Source: Micromonospora sp. LH3U1 (GTDB lineage Bacteria > Actinomycetota > Actinomycetes > Mycobacteriales > Micromonosporaceae). From it: a stretch of 64,000 bases of DNA. Location: positions 806,001-870,000 of the forward strand of contig NZ_CP116936.1 in assembly GCF_028475105.1 (NCBI RefSeq), given 5' to 3'. A program made the translations under genes and the position numbers. Numbering within the stretch: position 1 is the stretch's first letter; each line of letters begins with the position of its first letter. The notes below the pieces were generated by a model. That model ran no database searches. It had not been told where the DNA came from and worked only from the letters and a program-made list of their open reading frames with translations. Positions 27,710-36,467 of this stretch are shown here, in pieces.

Positions 27710-29076
27710 CCAGCAACCCCAACCCGCAGTCGGGCTCCCCGGACAAGGAGCCGGCGAGCGAGGCGCAGGCCGCGCAGAACGCGCTCGGCAACACCGAACG
27801 GGCCGAGTTGGCGACCGAGCCGAGCCGCCCGGAGCCCGAGTCGGAGCCGAAGCCGAAGCCGAGCCTGGGCCGGTTGTTCCTGGACAACCTCTGGGCGGCC
27901 AACACCTTCACGGTGACGCTGTTGTCGTTGGTGCTGGCGATCGTGGTCGGCGCGGTGCTGATGATCATTTCTGATCCGACGGTGCTCTCCACCTACTCCT
28001 ACATCACCTCCCGCCCGTCCGACGCGCTCAATTCCAGTTGGACGCTGGTCAGTGAGGCGTACGCGAACCTCTTCAAGGGCTCGGTCTTCGACCCCGAGGC
28101 GTTCTCCGGCTGGCTGAACGGCAGCAACGGCTGGGAGCCCGTGCTCGCGCCGATCTCCGAGACGCTCACCTACGCCGCGCCGCTGGTCTTCACCGGCCTG
28201 TCGGTGGCGCTGGCCTTCCGTGGCGGCCTGTTCAACATCGGTGCACAGGGCCAGGCCACCATCGGCGTGATCATGGCGGCGCTGGCCGGTTTCCTGCTGC
28301 CCCTGCCGCCCGGGCTGCACCTGCTGGTGGCGGTGCTGGCCGGTGCCCTGGGCGGGGCGGTCTGGGGTTTCATCCCCGGCATCCTCAAGGCCCGCGCCGG
28401 CGCGCATGAGGTGATCAACACGATCATGCTCAACTACGTCGCCACGTACTTCCTCACCTGGCTGATCGTGCAGAACGGCGTGCAGGACCCGACCCGGACC
28501 GACGCGATCAGCAAGGCGGTGGACACCTCCGCCCAGCTGCCCCGACTGCTCGGCGACAACCTGCGGGTGCACGCCGGCATCCTGCTCGCCGTGTTGGCCA
28601 CCTGGGCGGTCGCCTGGCTGCTGAACCGCTCGACGCTCGGCTTCGAGCTGCGCGCGGTCGGCGCCAACCCGGACGCCGCCCGTACCGCCGGCATCAGCGT
28701 CACACGGACGTACATCCTGATCATGGTTTTCGCCGGCATCCTGGCGGGCCTCGGCGGCTCGAACATGGTGCTCGGCTCCACCGCCAGCGCGTTGACCCCG
28801 CTGGTGGTCGCGCAGATCGGCTTCGACGGCATCCTGGTGGCGCTCTTGGGGCGGGTGAAGCCCTGGGGGGTGCTCCTGGCCGCGCTGCTGTTCGGGGCGC
28901 TCCAGGCCGGTGGCAACCGGATGCAGTCGTACTCCGGGATCTCGCTGGAGCTGGTGACCGTGCTCCAGGCGCTGATCGTCATCTTCATCGCCGCGCCGGC
29001 CCTGGTGAAGGCGATCTTCCAGCTCCGGGCCGCGCGAGCCGCCCGGTTGCAGACGAGCCTGGCGAAGGGCTGGTAA
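27706..29076 (+). CDS. Nucleoside ABC transporter permease 1 (YufP-like)
   Basis: The protein has 456 residues. The first ~55 form a Pro/Glu/Ser-rich cytoplasmic tail unusual for the family. About nine membrane helices of the BPD_transp_2 (RbsC-like) fold follow, with the motif [13 protein letters not shown] (about 166-178) characteristic of nucleoside permeases, and [13 protein letters not shown] (about 317-329) as the ATPase-contact region. The ATG overlaps the ATPase stop (ATGA). It pairs with the second permease, which begins 3 bases after its stop. Confidence 0.92.
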   Translation: MTSNPNPQSGSPDKEPASEAQAAQNALGNTERAELATEPSRPEPESEPKPKPSLGRLFLDNLWAANTFTVTLLSLVLAIVVGAVLMIISDPTVLSTYSYITSRPSDALNSSWTLVSEAYANLFKGSVFDPEAFSGWLNGSNGWEPVLAPISETLTYAAPLVFTGLSVALAFRGGLFNIGAQGQATIGVIMAALAGFLLPLPPGLHLLVAVLAGALGGAVWGFIPGILKARAGAHEVINTIMLNYVATYFLTWLIVQNGVQDPTRTDAISKAVDTSAQLPRLLGDNLRVHAGILLAVLATWAVAWLLNRSTLGFELRAVGANPDAARTAGISVTRTYILIMVFAGILAGLGGSNMVLGSTASALTPLVVAQIGFDGILVALLGRVKPWGVLLAALLFGALQAGGNRMQSYSGISLELVTVLQALIVIFIAAPALVKAIFQLRAARAARLQTSLAKGW

Positions 29077-29079
29077 CTC

Positions 29080-30360
29080 ATGTCCACCATGGCTGTCCCC
29101 GACATCGCAGTCGCCCCGGTCGACGAGGGCTTCTGGACCCGTAGCCGCAAGGTCGGCCTCACGCTGCTGGGGCTCGGCCTGCTGGCCGCGGTGCTCTTCG
29201 GCGCGCTCGCCACCGACCAGCAGGCCCGGTTCACGCTCAGCGACGACGCAGCCGGCGCCGCACTGGAGATCAACGGCACGATCGGGGCGATCCTGTTCGG
29301 GATCATCGCGATCGCCGCCGGCGCGGCGCTGCTCGCCGGCGTACCGAAGCGGTGGTTCCTGCCCGTGCTCGGCGTCGGGCTCGTCGGCTTCGTGCTCTCG
29401 TTCCTCTGCTGGCAGGTCTCCGCCGCACCGGCCGGGCAGAACTTCATGCCGCTGGTCAACATCATCCGGGGCACGTTCATCCTGGCCCTGCCGCTGATCT
29501 TCGGTGCGCTCGCCGGGGTGCTCTGCGAACGGTCCGGTGTGGTCAACGTGGCCATCGAGGGCCAGTTGCTGATGGGCGCCTTCAGCGGCGCGCTCTTCGG
29601 CAGCATCTCCGGCAGCGTCTGGGTGGGTCTTGTCGCCGCCGCCCTCGGCGGCGCGTTCATCTCGCTGCTGCTGGCCGTCTTCGCCATCCGCTACCTGGTC
29701 GACCAGGTCGTCATGGGCATCGTGCTGAACCTGCTGGCGGTCGGCGTCACCGGCTTCCTCTACGAGCGGCTGATGCAGACCGACGCGGCGAAGTACAACA
29801 GCGCGCCCCGCTTCAGCAACTGGGAGATCCCGCTGCTGAAGGACATTCCGGTGATCGGGCCGGCGCTGTTCCGCGGCAACATCTTCCTCTACGTCGGGCT
29901 GCTGCTGGTGCTGGTGATCCACATCGGGTTGTTCCGCACCCGGTGGGGCCTGCGTACCCGCTCGGTCGGCGAGCACCCGATCGCCGCCGACACGCTCGGC
30001 GTCAAGGTGCTGCGGGTGCGCTACCGCAACGTGCTGCTGGCCGGCGTGGTCGCCGGAATCGGCGGCGCGTCGTACACGCTGGCGCTCTACTCGTTCACCA
30101 AGAACATGATCGGTGGCAAGGGCTTCATCGCACTGGCCGCGCTGATCTTCGGCCGCTGGAACCCGACCGGTGCGCTGCTCGCCGCGCTCTTCTTCGGTTT
30201 CGCCGACCAACTCGCCACCTACCTGGGCGCGATCAGCAGCTCCATCCCCAGCCAGTTCCTGGCAATGTTGCCCTACCTGGCGACCATTCTGGCGGTCGCC
30301 GGGCTGGTCGGCCGGGTCCGGGCACCGGCCGCCGACGGCAAGCCGTACATCAAGGGCTGA
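29080..30360 (+). CDS. Nucleoside ABC transporter permease 2 (YufQ-like)
   Basis: The protein has 426 residues of the BPD_transp_2 fold. Three additional N-terminal helices (about 20-125) precede the conserved core, which shows CERSGVVNVAIEGQLLMGAF (about 149-168) and RSVGEHPIAADTLGV (about 291-305). It would form a heterodimer with the preceding permease. The gene is the last of the uptake operon; cdd begins 113 bases later with its own possible promoter. Confidence 0.92.
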   Translation: MSTMAVPDIAVAPVDEGFWTRSRKVGLTLLGLGLLAAVLFGALATDQQARFTLSDDAAGAALEINGTIGAILFGIIAIAAGAALLAGVPKRWFLPVLGVGLVGFVLSFLCWQVSAAPAGQNFMPLVNIIRGTFILALPLIFGALAGVLCERSGVVNVAIEGQLLMGAFSGALFGSISGSVWVGLVAAALGGAFISLLLAVFAIRYLVDQVVMGIVLNLLAVGVTGFLYERLMQTDAAKYNSAPRFSNWEIPLLKDIPVIGPALFRGNIFLYVGLLLVLVIHIGLFRTRWGLRTRSVGEHPIAADTLGVKVLRVRYRNVLLAGVVAGIGGASYTLALYSFTKNMIGGKGFIALAALIFGRWNPTGALLAALFFGFADQLATYLGAISSSIPSQFLAMLPYLATILAVAGLVGRVRAPAADGKPYIKG

Positions 30361-30473
30361 CGCCCCGAGCTGTGCCCCCAGCCGACGGTGCGACAACGAC
30401 GGGTCGGGCGAACGCTACGCCTGCCCGTCGACCCGGCCGCTCCTGACCTGGGTTACTTCGGCAGAATGATGGC

Positions 30474-31178
30474 ATGACCGACATTGACTGGGCGCGGTTG
30501 CGCGCCGCCGCCACCGACGCGATGCGGCACGCGTACGCGCCGTACTCGACGTTCCCGGTCGGCGCGGCCGCGCTGGTCGACGACGGCCGCGTGGTGGTCG
30601 GCTGCAACGTGGAGAACGCCGCGTACGGGGTGACGCTCTGCGCCGAGTGCGGCGTGATCTCCAGCCTGCACGCCACCGGCGGCGGACGGCTCGTTGCGCT
30701 CTCCTGCGTCGACGCCACCGGCGAGCCGCTGATGCCGTGTGGCCGCTGTCGGCAGCTGCTCTGGGAGCATGGCGGGCCGGAGTGCCTGATCGAGAGCAAG
30801 ACCCGCCCGCTGCGGATGGCCGAGCTGCTGCCGTACGCCTTCGGCGTGGAGGACCTGGAGGCCGTGACCGGGGAGACGCCGGTGCCGGTGGTCCCGGAGC
30901 GGCTGGCCGCCTGGCGGGGGCGCGGCACCGTCTTCGTGCACCCGGACATGTCCGCCGGCCAGCAGGTCTGGACGGCGTACTGGGAACGGTCGGCCGGAGA
31001 CGACGCCGGCGCCGAGACCGGCGTGCTGGAGGAGGCGCCGAGCTGGGACGACCCGGCCGAGGCGATCACCTGGGGCCTGGCGCGATCGCCCCGGGTGGTC
31101 GTGGTGGACGCGACCGGCACCATCTTCTGGGCCGGCGAGGGTGAGCCGCCGGCGGAGATCCCGGTCCGCTGGGCTTGA
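30474..31178 (+). CDS. cdd: Cytidine deaminase with an extra C-terminal domain
   Basis: Deaminates cytidine/deoxycytidine to uridine/deoxyuridine. Residues about 1-130 are a complete Cdd domain: YSTFPVGAAAL, GCNVENAAYG, the zinc/catalytic motifs CAE and PCGRCRQ. The product has 234 residues against about 130 for the family. The extra ~105 residues contain VFVHPDMSAGQQVWTAYWE and EAITWGLARSPRVVVVDATG, ending FWAGEGEPP. I recall similar short stand-alone actinobacterial proteins but no characterised function. CAGAAT 6 nt before the ATG suggests a leaderless mRNA. A hairpin with an unusual loop follows 12 bases after the stop. Confidence 0.93.
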   Translation: MTDIDWARLRAAATDAMRHAYAPYSTFPVGAAALVDDGRVVVGCNVENAAYGVTLCAECGVISSLHATGGGRLVALSCVDATGEPLMPCGRCRQLLWEHGGPECLIESKTRPLRMAELLPYAFGVEDLEAVTGETPVPVVPERLAAWRGRGTVFVHPDMSAGQQVWTAYWERSAGDDAGAETGVLEEAPSWDDPAEAITWGLARSPRVVVVDATGTIFWAGEGEPPAEIPVRWA

Positions 31179-31190
31179 GCTTTGGGGATT

Positions 31191-31252
31191 GGGCCGACCG
31201 TGCCCGGCTCCGGGCGGTCAGGCTTGATCCCTCCGCCGGGCACGGTCGGCCC
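31191..31252 (+). terminator. Hairpin after cdd with conserved-loop sequence (copy 1)
   Basis: Perfect 18-bp stem: 31191-31208 with 31235-31252, loop 31209-31234. A 25-nt segment, 31208-31232, which covers the loop and ends in TTGATCCCT, recurs exactly (on the other strand) in the loop of a hairpin at 54018-54092 that has an unrelated stem. In both places the loop has the same orientation relative to the upstream gene. There is no T-run. Confidence 0.8.
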
Positions 31253-31314
31253 CGGCCCCGTCGTGGTCAACGGCCGCGGCGGGGTTCCGCCATTCGACTA
31301 GGGAAGATCTTCTG

Positions 31315-32598
31315 ATGAGTAGTGGTTTTGCTGCTGTTGACGTTATTCGGGTCAAGCGGGACGGGGGTGTGCTGTCGGACGCGCAGATCGACTGGGTGGT
31401 CGACGCGTACACCCGGGGGGTTGTCGCCGACGAGCAGATGTCCGCGCTGGCGATGGCGATCCTGCTCAACGGCATGACCGGGCCGGAGATCGCCCGATGG
31501 ACCGCCGCGATGATCGCCAGCGGTGAGCGGCTGGACCTCTCGGCGGTACGCCGGCCGACGGTCGACAAGCACTCCACCGGCGGCGTCGGCGACAAGATCA
31601 CTCTGCCGCTCACCCCGCTGGTGGCGGCGTGCGGTGCGGCGGTACCGCAGTTGAGCGGCCGGGGTCTCGGGCACACCGGCGGCACCTTGGACAAGTTGGA
31701 GTCCATTCCTGGCTGGCGGGCCACGGTGAGCAACGACGAGTTCATCGCCCAACTGGACGAGGTCGGCGCGGTGATCTGCGCGGCAGGTGCCGGGCTCGCC
31801 CCCGCCGACCGCAAGCTGTATGCGCTGCGCGACGTGACCGGCACCGTGGAGGCCATCCCGCTCATCGCCAGCTCGATCATGAGCAAGAAGATCGCCGAGG
31901 GCACGGGCGCGCTGGTCCTCGACGTCAAGGTCGGCTCGGGTGCCTTCATGAAGTCCGTCGACCAGGCCCGCGAGCTGGCTCGCACCATGGTCGAGCTGGG
32001 CGGTGCGCACGGCGTGCGGACGGTCGCTCTGCTCACCGACATGTCCACCCCGCTCGGCCTGGCCATCGGCAACGCGGTCGAGGTGACCGAGTCGGTCGAG
32101 GTGCTGGCCGGTGGTGGGCCGGCCGACGTGGTGGAGCTGACGCTCGCGCTGGCCCGGGAGATGCTCGACGCTGCCGGCCTGCCGGACGCCGATCCGGCGG
32201 CGGCGCTGCGGGACGGCCGGGCGATGGACTCCTGGCGGGCGATGATCCGGGCACAGGGTGGCGACCCGGACGCGCCGATGCCGGAGGCCGCCGAGGTCGA
32301 GGTGGTCCGCGCCGAGCGGGACGGGCACGTCGCGGCCATCGACGCGTACGCCATGGGTGTTGCGGCGTGGCGGCTCGGCGCGGGTCGGGCCCGCAAGGAG
32401 GACCCGGTCAGCGTGCCGGCCGGTGTGGTGTTGCACAAGCGGCCGGGCGACGCGGTGCGGGCCGGTGACCCCCTCTACGAGCTGCGGGCCGAGGACGCGA
32501 CGCGGATTCCGGCGGCGCTGGCCGAGGCTGCCAACGCGGTGCGGATCGCGCCGACCGCTGCGGCGTCGACGCCGCTGGTCATCGAGCGCATCGGCTGA
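31315..32598 (+). CDS. deoA: Thymidine phosphorylase
   Basis: Splits thymidine or deoxyuridine to base and 2-deoxyribose-1-phosphate. The protein has 427 residues, with the glycosyltransferase family 3 signature KHSTGGVGDKITLPL (about 83-97), GHTGGTLDKLES (about 119-130), and the C-terminal pyrimidine-phosphorylase domain (VLHKRPGDAVRAGDPLYEL). It uses the deoxyuridine made by Cdd and feeds the DeoC route. An ATG start follows GGGAAGATCTTCTG. Some family members are annotated as pyrimidine-nucleoside phosphorylase; the specificity is not decided by the sequence. Confidence 0.95.
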   Translation: MSSGFAAVDVIRVKRDGGVLSDAQIDWVVDAYTRGVVADEQMSALAMAILLNGMTGPEIARWTAAMIASGERLDLSAVRRPTVDKHSTGGVGDKITLPLTPLVAACGAAVPQLSGRGLGHTGGTLDKLESIPGWRATVSNDEFIAQLDEVGAVICAAGAGLAPADRKLYALRDVTGTVEAIPLIASSIMSKKIAEGTGALVLDVKVGSGAFMKSVDQARELARTMVELGGAHGVRTVALLTDMSTPLGLAIGNAVEVTESVEVLAGGGPADVVELTLALAREMLDAAGLPDADPAAALRDGRAMDSWRAMIRAQGGDPDAPMPEAAEVEVVRAERDGHVAAIDAYAMGVAAWRLGAGRARKEDPVSVPAGVVLHKRPGDAVRAGDPLYELRAEDATRIPAALAEAANAVRIAPTAAASTPLVIERIG

Positions 32599-32709
32599 TC
32601 GAAACGTAGGTCGGGGTGGCGTGGTGCCGATCACCTGGGAGCGCTATTGTCGCAGGCCAAGGGGGGACCACCGGCCTTGAGCCGGCGCGAGCAGACAGGA
32701 AGATCCGCC

Positions 32710-33390
32710 GTGACCGTTGCTGCCCCCGACCCACGTGAGGTGCGCGAGGCGAGCCTGGACGAGCTGTCCCGGCTCGGCCTGCCGTTGCCACCAGCCCAGT
32801 TTCCGCTCGTCTGGGAGCCGGGTGACGAGATCGAACTGCGCCCCACGGTGGAGATCGAGGCGCGGATCGCCGTGCTTCACCTCATCCTGGCCCGCTGTTT
32901 CGGGATGCCCCCGCAGTCGGCGATGAGCTGGCTCCTCGGCTCGCACCTGGTCGAGATGGTCACCCCGCCGGAGTGGCAGTTCGTGATGGGCGGCAAGGGC
33001 GACCACCGCTCGTTCGTGCTGCACCACGACGCGCTGTTCGCGCTGGCCTGGGTGCTCGGGTTGAGCAAGCAGCTCGACCCCACCCTGGCCGTCGACGAGC
33101 GGCTGGTCGAGCGGCTGCCGCACCTCGCCGAGGGGGAGACGTTCCCGCACTGGCGTTCCCGGATCCTCGCGGCGCCGCAGCACCCGGCCGACGCGGCTGC
33201 CCTGCTCGACCTGCACTACTGCCTGGACTGGGCGTACCTGGAGACCGAGCGCAGCGGCCGGCCGGTGCCGGGTCTGATCGACGCGAACGCGATCGGGCAG
33301 CGGCGCTGGGCGCTGGAGTGGGCGGTGATCCTGCGCGGGCCCTACCACGACGAACCGCCCGGCTGGGAAGAGGTCGACCTCTCCACCTGA
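32710..33390 (+). CDS. DUF4272-like protein
   Basis: The protein has 226 residues. The GTG at 32710 is chosen for AGGAAG 7 nt upstream. It has no signal peptide or membrane segment. Helical repeats with conserved Trp residues (MSWLLGSHLVEMVTPPEWQF; WALEWAVIL) and the C-terminal EEVDLST are like DUF4272 proteins, whose function is unknown. It lies between deoA and add on the plus strand, with the minus-strand methyltransferase gene ending only 2 bases beyond its stop, so no terminator fits between them. Confidence 0.65.
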   Translation: MTVAAPDPREVREASLDELSRLGLPLPPAQFPLVWEPGDEIELRPTVEIEARIAVLHLILARCFGMPPQSAMSWLLGSHLVEMVTPPEWQFVMGGKGDHRSFVLHHDALFALAWVLGLSKQLDPTLAVDERLVERLPHLAEGETFPHWRSRILAAPQHPADAAALLDLHYCLDWAYLETERSGRPVPGLIDANAIGQRRWALEWAVILRGPYHDEPPGWEEVDLST

Positions 33391-33392
33391 GC

Positions 33393-34397
33393 TCAGCGGG
33401 GTCGGTACGCGTCCACCCGAACCGCCACGGTCACCCGGACCGGCTCGGGCAGCGTGGCCAGCCGGGCGGTGAGCGCACCCGGGTCGGTGTGCCAGGCGCT
33501 CGGGCCCATCCCCACCAGGCTGGCGGCCTCCGGCCGGTTCAGGGTCAACTCCGCCCGGTGCGCCGCCGAGCTGACCGGTGTGAAGTGCCCACTCAGGCTG
33601 CCGGCCACCCGGTCCGCCTTGTCCGGGTCCACTCGCAGCAGGTCCAGGGCATCCACCAGCTCGGTGAGGTGGTCGGTGTCGGGCGTGACCACCAGTAGCG
33701 TGCCGGCCGGGTCGAGCACCCGGTGGAACTCCGGGCCGTTGCGTGGGGCGAAGACGTTCAGCAGCACGGCGGTCGAGGCGTCCGCCAGCGGCAGCCGCTG
33801 CCAGGTGTCGGCGAGCGCGGCGGCGGCCCGGGGATGCGCGCGGGCCGCGCGGCGCAGCGCCGGCTTGGACACGTCCAGGGCCAGACCCACGGCCTCCGGC
33901 AGCGCCGCCAGCACCGCGCCGAGATACCGGCCGGTGCCGGCGCCGGCATCCACCACCAGGGGGTACGCCCCGAAGTCGGGTGCCGGCGGTTCGACCCGTA
34001 CCCCTGCCGTCGTGTCCTTTGCTCTGCTTACCTCCAGGCAACGGTTCTGCCCGGCCACCGTTGCCTCGGTTGAAGCAGAGCAAAGGGCGGACGGGGCAGG
34101 TCGCGGCGACGTCGCGGCCGACGCGCGGAGCCGGACGGTGGCCTGCGTCGCGGCAGCGGCGAGGGCGTCCGAGATGACGTCGTAGTGCCCGGCGGCGAGG
34201 AAGTCCGCCCGTGCGGCGACCATCTCGGCGGTGTCGCCGACGTGCGGGGAGCGACCGGCGAGCAGGTTGACGTAGCCCTGGCGCGCGATGTCGAAGCTGT
34301 GCCGGCGCGGGCAGCGCAGGGCCCTCGTATCGGTGGCCTGCCCTAGCGGTTCGCCGCAGACCGGGCAGCGCAGCTGGTCGAGGATGCGGGGGTCCAT
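33393..34397 (-). CDS. RlmA-like rRNA (guanine-N1)-methyltransferase carrying an in-frame palindromic repeat
   Basis: Resembles the RlmA family that methylates a guanine in 23S rRNA (TlrB and mycinamicin-resistance MyrA belong here). Length 334 residues with ATG at 34397. N-terminal zinc ribbon: CPVC (about 11-14) and CPRRH (about 29-33), then DIARQGYVNLL. The SAM motif VVDAGAGTG comes later than usual because about 24 extra residues (about 105-127) are encoded by the palindromic repeat at 34016-34086, flanked by Ala/Ser/Pro-rich sequence. The frame stays open through it. Whether the methylation is housekeeping or gives macrolide tolerance cannot be said. Confidence 0.85.
   Translation of the reverse strand: MDPRILDQLRCPVCGEPLGQATDTRALRCPRRHSFDIARQGYVNLLAGRSPHVGDTAEMVAARADFLAAGHYDVISDALAAAATQATVRLRASAATSPRPAPSALCSASTEATVAGQNRCLEVSRAKDTTAGVRVEPPAPDFGAYPLVVDAGAGTGRYLGAVLAALPEAVGLALDVSKPALRRAARAHPRAAAALADTWQRLPLADASTAVLLNVFAPRNGPEFHRVLDPAGTLLVVTPDTDHLTELVDALDLLRVDPDKADRVAGSLSGHFTPVSSAAHRAELTLNRPEAASLVGMGPSAWHTDPGALTARLATLPEPVRVTVAVRVDAYRPR
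34016..34086. repeat. Palindromic dispersed repeat, copy 2 (inside a coding gene)
   Basis: Outer arms CCTTTGCTCTGCTT (34016-34029) and its complement (34073-34086) are identical to the core arms of the copy at 7526-7614. The inner arms AGGCAACGGT and ACCGTTGCCT pair perfectly. The loop between them differs from copy 1. This copy lies wholly inside the methyltransferase gene and is read in frame without a stop, encoding residues such as LCSASTEATVAGQ and CLEVSRAK. This is like the coding palindromic elements known in Rickettsia, but the sequence is unrelated. Confidence 0.85.
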
Positions 34398-34592
34398 GTC
34401 AGGCCGCCGGGCCCTGTCGGGGGCGGGGAGCCCGCCCGGTGGGCTCGCCCAGCGACCGTGGCGCGTCCATGCCGTCCAGCTTAGCCGCTTGGTTGACATG
34501 TCATCGAAATGCTCGCCGTCGAACGCATCTACGGCTGGCCCGGATGAGTGGCCTTGCTCGGTTGGCCAGAGCGGGCTGACTAGGGTCTGAGC

Positions 34593-35666
34593 ATGGTCGC
34601 AACTATCCAGTACGAGGACATCGTCAAGGTTCCGAAGGCGCTGCTGCACGACCACCTTGACGGCGGGCTGCGGCCGGCGACGATCGTCGACCTGGCCGCC
34701 GAGGTGGGCCACGAGCTGCCCACCACCGATCCCGAGGCGCTCGGACGTTGGTTCGTGGACGCGGCCGACTCCGGCTCGCTGGAGCGTTACCTTGAGACAT
34801 TCGCGCACACCGTGGCGGTCATGCAGACCGCGCCCGCGCTGCGTCGGGTGGCCCGGGAGTGCGCGCTGGACCTGGCCGCCGACGGAGTGGTCTACGCCGA
34901 GGTGCGCTTTGCCCCGGAACAGCACCTGGAGCAGGACCTCAGCCTGGACGAGGTGGTCGAGGCGGTGCTGGCCGGGTTCGCCGAAGGCACCGCCCAGGCT
35001 GTCGAGGCGGGCCTGACCATCCGGGTGGGCACACTGCTCACCGCGATGCGGCACGCCGCCCGCTCCCAGGAGATCGCCGAGCTGGCCGTGCGGCACCGGG
35101 ACGCCGGTGTGGTCGGCTTCGACATCGCCGGCGCCGAGGCGGGCTTCCCGCCCACCCGGCACCTGGACGCCTTCGAGTACCTGCAGCGGGAAAACTTCCA
35201 CTTCACCATCCACGCCGGCGAGGCGTTCGGTCTGCCGTCGATCTGGCAGGCCATCCAGTGGTGCGGAGCGGACCGGCTCGGCCACGGCGTGCGAATCGTC
35301 GACGACATCGCTCCCGACGGCGCGCTCGGCCGGTTGGCCGCGTACGTCCGGGACAAGCGGATCCCCCTGGAACTGTGCCCCTCGTCGAACGTGCAGACCG
35401 GCGCGGTGGCCTCGATCGCGGACCACCCGATCGGCCTGCTGCGGGACCTACGGTTCCGGGCCACCGTCAACACCGACAACCGGCTGATGAGCGGCACCTC
35501 GATGTCGCGGGAGATGTCGCTGCTGGTGGACACGTTCGGCTACGGCTGGAAGGAGCTGCAGTGGTTCACGATCAACGCGATGAAGAGCGCCTTCATCCCG
35601 TTCGACGAGCGGCTGCGGATCATCGATGAGGTGATCAAGCCGGCGTACGCCAAGCTGCTGGCTTGA
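34593..35666 (+). CDS. add: Adenosine deaminase
   Basis: Converts adenosine/deoxyadenosine to inosine/deoxyinosine. The protein has 357 residues of the amidohydrolase fold: metal ligands HDHLDGGL (about 16-23), HAGEAFG (about 207-213) with the catalytic Glu, HGVRI (about 231-235), NTDNR (about 293-297). TAGGGT at 34581-34586 lies 6 nt before the ATG, which suggests a leaderless mRNA and an independent promoter. No purine nucleoside phosphorylase is present in the window for the next step. In mycobacteria add, deoA and cdd are also neighbours. Confidence 0.95.
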   Translation: MVATIQYEDIVKVPKALLHDHLDGGLRPATIVDLAAEVGHELPTTDPEALGRWFVDAADSGSLERYLETFAHTVAVMQTAPALRRVARECALDLAADGVVYAEVRFAPEQHLEQDLSLDEVVEAVLAGFAEGTAQAVEAGLTIRVGTLLTAMRHAARSQEIAELAVRHRDAGVVGFDIAGAEAGFPPTRHLDAFEYLQRENFHFTIHAGEAFGLPSIWQAIQWCGADRLGHGVRIVDDIAPDGALGRLAAYVRDKRIPLELCPSSNVQTGAVASIADHPIGLLRDLRFRATVNTDNRLMSGTSMSREMSLLVDTFGYGWKELQWFTINAMKSAFIPFDERLRIIDEVIKPAYAKLLA

Positions 35667-35671
35667 TCTCC

Positions 35672-36274
35672 TCAGCCGTGCGGGTGGCCGGCGAGCAGCC
35701 CGGCCACTCGGTGCAGCACCTCCCTGGCGCGGGCCGCCTCCGCGCCCAACCCGGTCTGCCGACGCAACACCGCGGGCTCGGCCCGAAGGAGCGCCACGCC
35801 GCGCCGGACCAGCACCCGGGGCGCCTTGCGCTGCTCGGACAGGTCGCGGGCCAGCCGACGCAGGAACGTCGCGCCGCGTGGTCGACGCAGCGCGTACGCC
35901 CCGGCGAGCAGTCCTCGGCGCCGGCACTCATCGACGATCTCCGCGGCGAAAATCCCTTCGGCCACGAAAAGTGGCGATCCGGCGACATCAAATGGCCGGG
36001 TGGCCACCCGTCGATCTGCGCCGATCGCATAAACCGGCACATCGGCTCGACCGTCGCGAGCTAGTCGGGCAATGATTTCCACCGCCGTCGGAGCATCCCA
36101 GGACTGCGGCGATTCCCAATCCACCTGGCCGTTTCGTCGCGGCAACGTAGGGTCATCGCCGTCTTTGTAGAAGTCGTCCAAGCAGAGCACCGGTAACCCG
36201 GTTTGCTGCGCTATGTACGACTTTCCGGAGCCGGAGGGGCCGGCGAGCAGGACAACGCGGTGCGGATGTTTCAT
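35672..36274 (-). CDS. Uridine kinase-like P-loop protein
   Basis: The protein has 200 residues. Walker A GPSGSGKS is at about 12-19, followed by LCLDDFYKDGDDPTLP (about 30-45), which matches the substrate region of uridine kinases, and an Arg-rich lid (RRPRGATFLRRLARD). It is probably a nucleoside kinase that acts in salvage, consistent with the neighbouring genes; other phosphotransfer roles are possible. It converges with add, with 5 bases between the stops. The start ATG at 36274 is preceded by GAAGG. Confidence 0.8.
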   Translation of the reverse strand: MKHPHRVVLLAGPSGSGKSYIAQQTGLPVLCLDDFYKDGDDPTLPRRNGQVDWESPQSWDAPTAVEIIARLARDGRADVPVYAIGADRRVATRPFDVAGSPLFVAEGIFAAEIVDECRRRGLLAGAYALRRPRGATFLRRLARDLSEQRKAPRVLVRRGVALLRAEPAVLRRQTGLGAEAARAREVLHRVAGLLAGHPHG

Positions 36275-36467
36275 TACCTTCAGTTACTCCGGCCAGACGG
36301 ACTGCTATCAAATCGCATCAACATCACATCACACCTTCGGCAGGTGACAACCTGGGCTTTCTTCTTGCGGACCGGCGTGATGGAATCTCGGGGGTCCGAC
36401 CCGCCGGGTCGGTCGCTGAGCGTTGCCCGGGGCAACGCGTTGAAGCTGTAATCGCGAGGGCGGTGAC
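36275..36467. promoter_or_regulatory. Divergent promoter region between the uridine kinase-like gene and the conservon
   Basis: The stretch 36285-36345 is clearly richer in A and T than the rest of the window and separates two divergent genes, so promoters for both are expected here. I see no convincing dyad operator. The GTG of the conservon kinase at 36468 has GAGGGCGG about 6-13 nt upstream. Confidence 0.4.

Noticed and set aside
27205..30396. Minus-strand open frame of more than 1000 codons across the ATPase and permease genes
   Set aside because: Shadow of the coding strand: composition is Gln/Arg/Gly-rich, no motifs, and the plus-strand genes have clear family features and overlapping stop/start signals.
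30401..30434. Terminator after the second nucleoside permease gene
   Set aside because: GGGTCG and CGACCC can pair but with large bulges; too weak to list as a feature.
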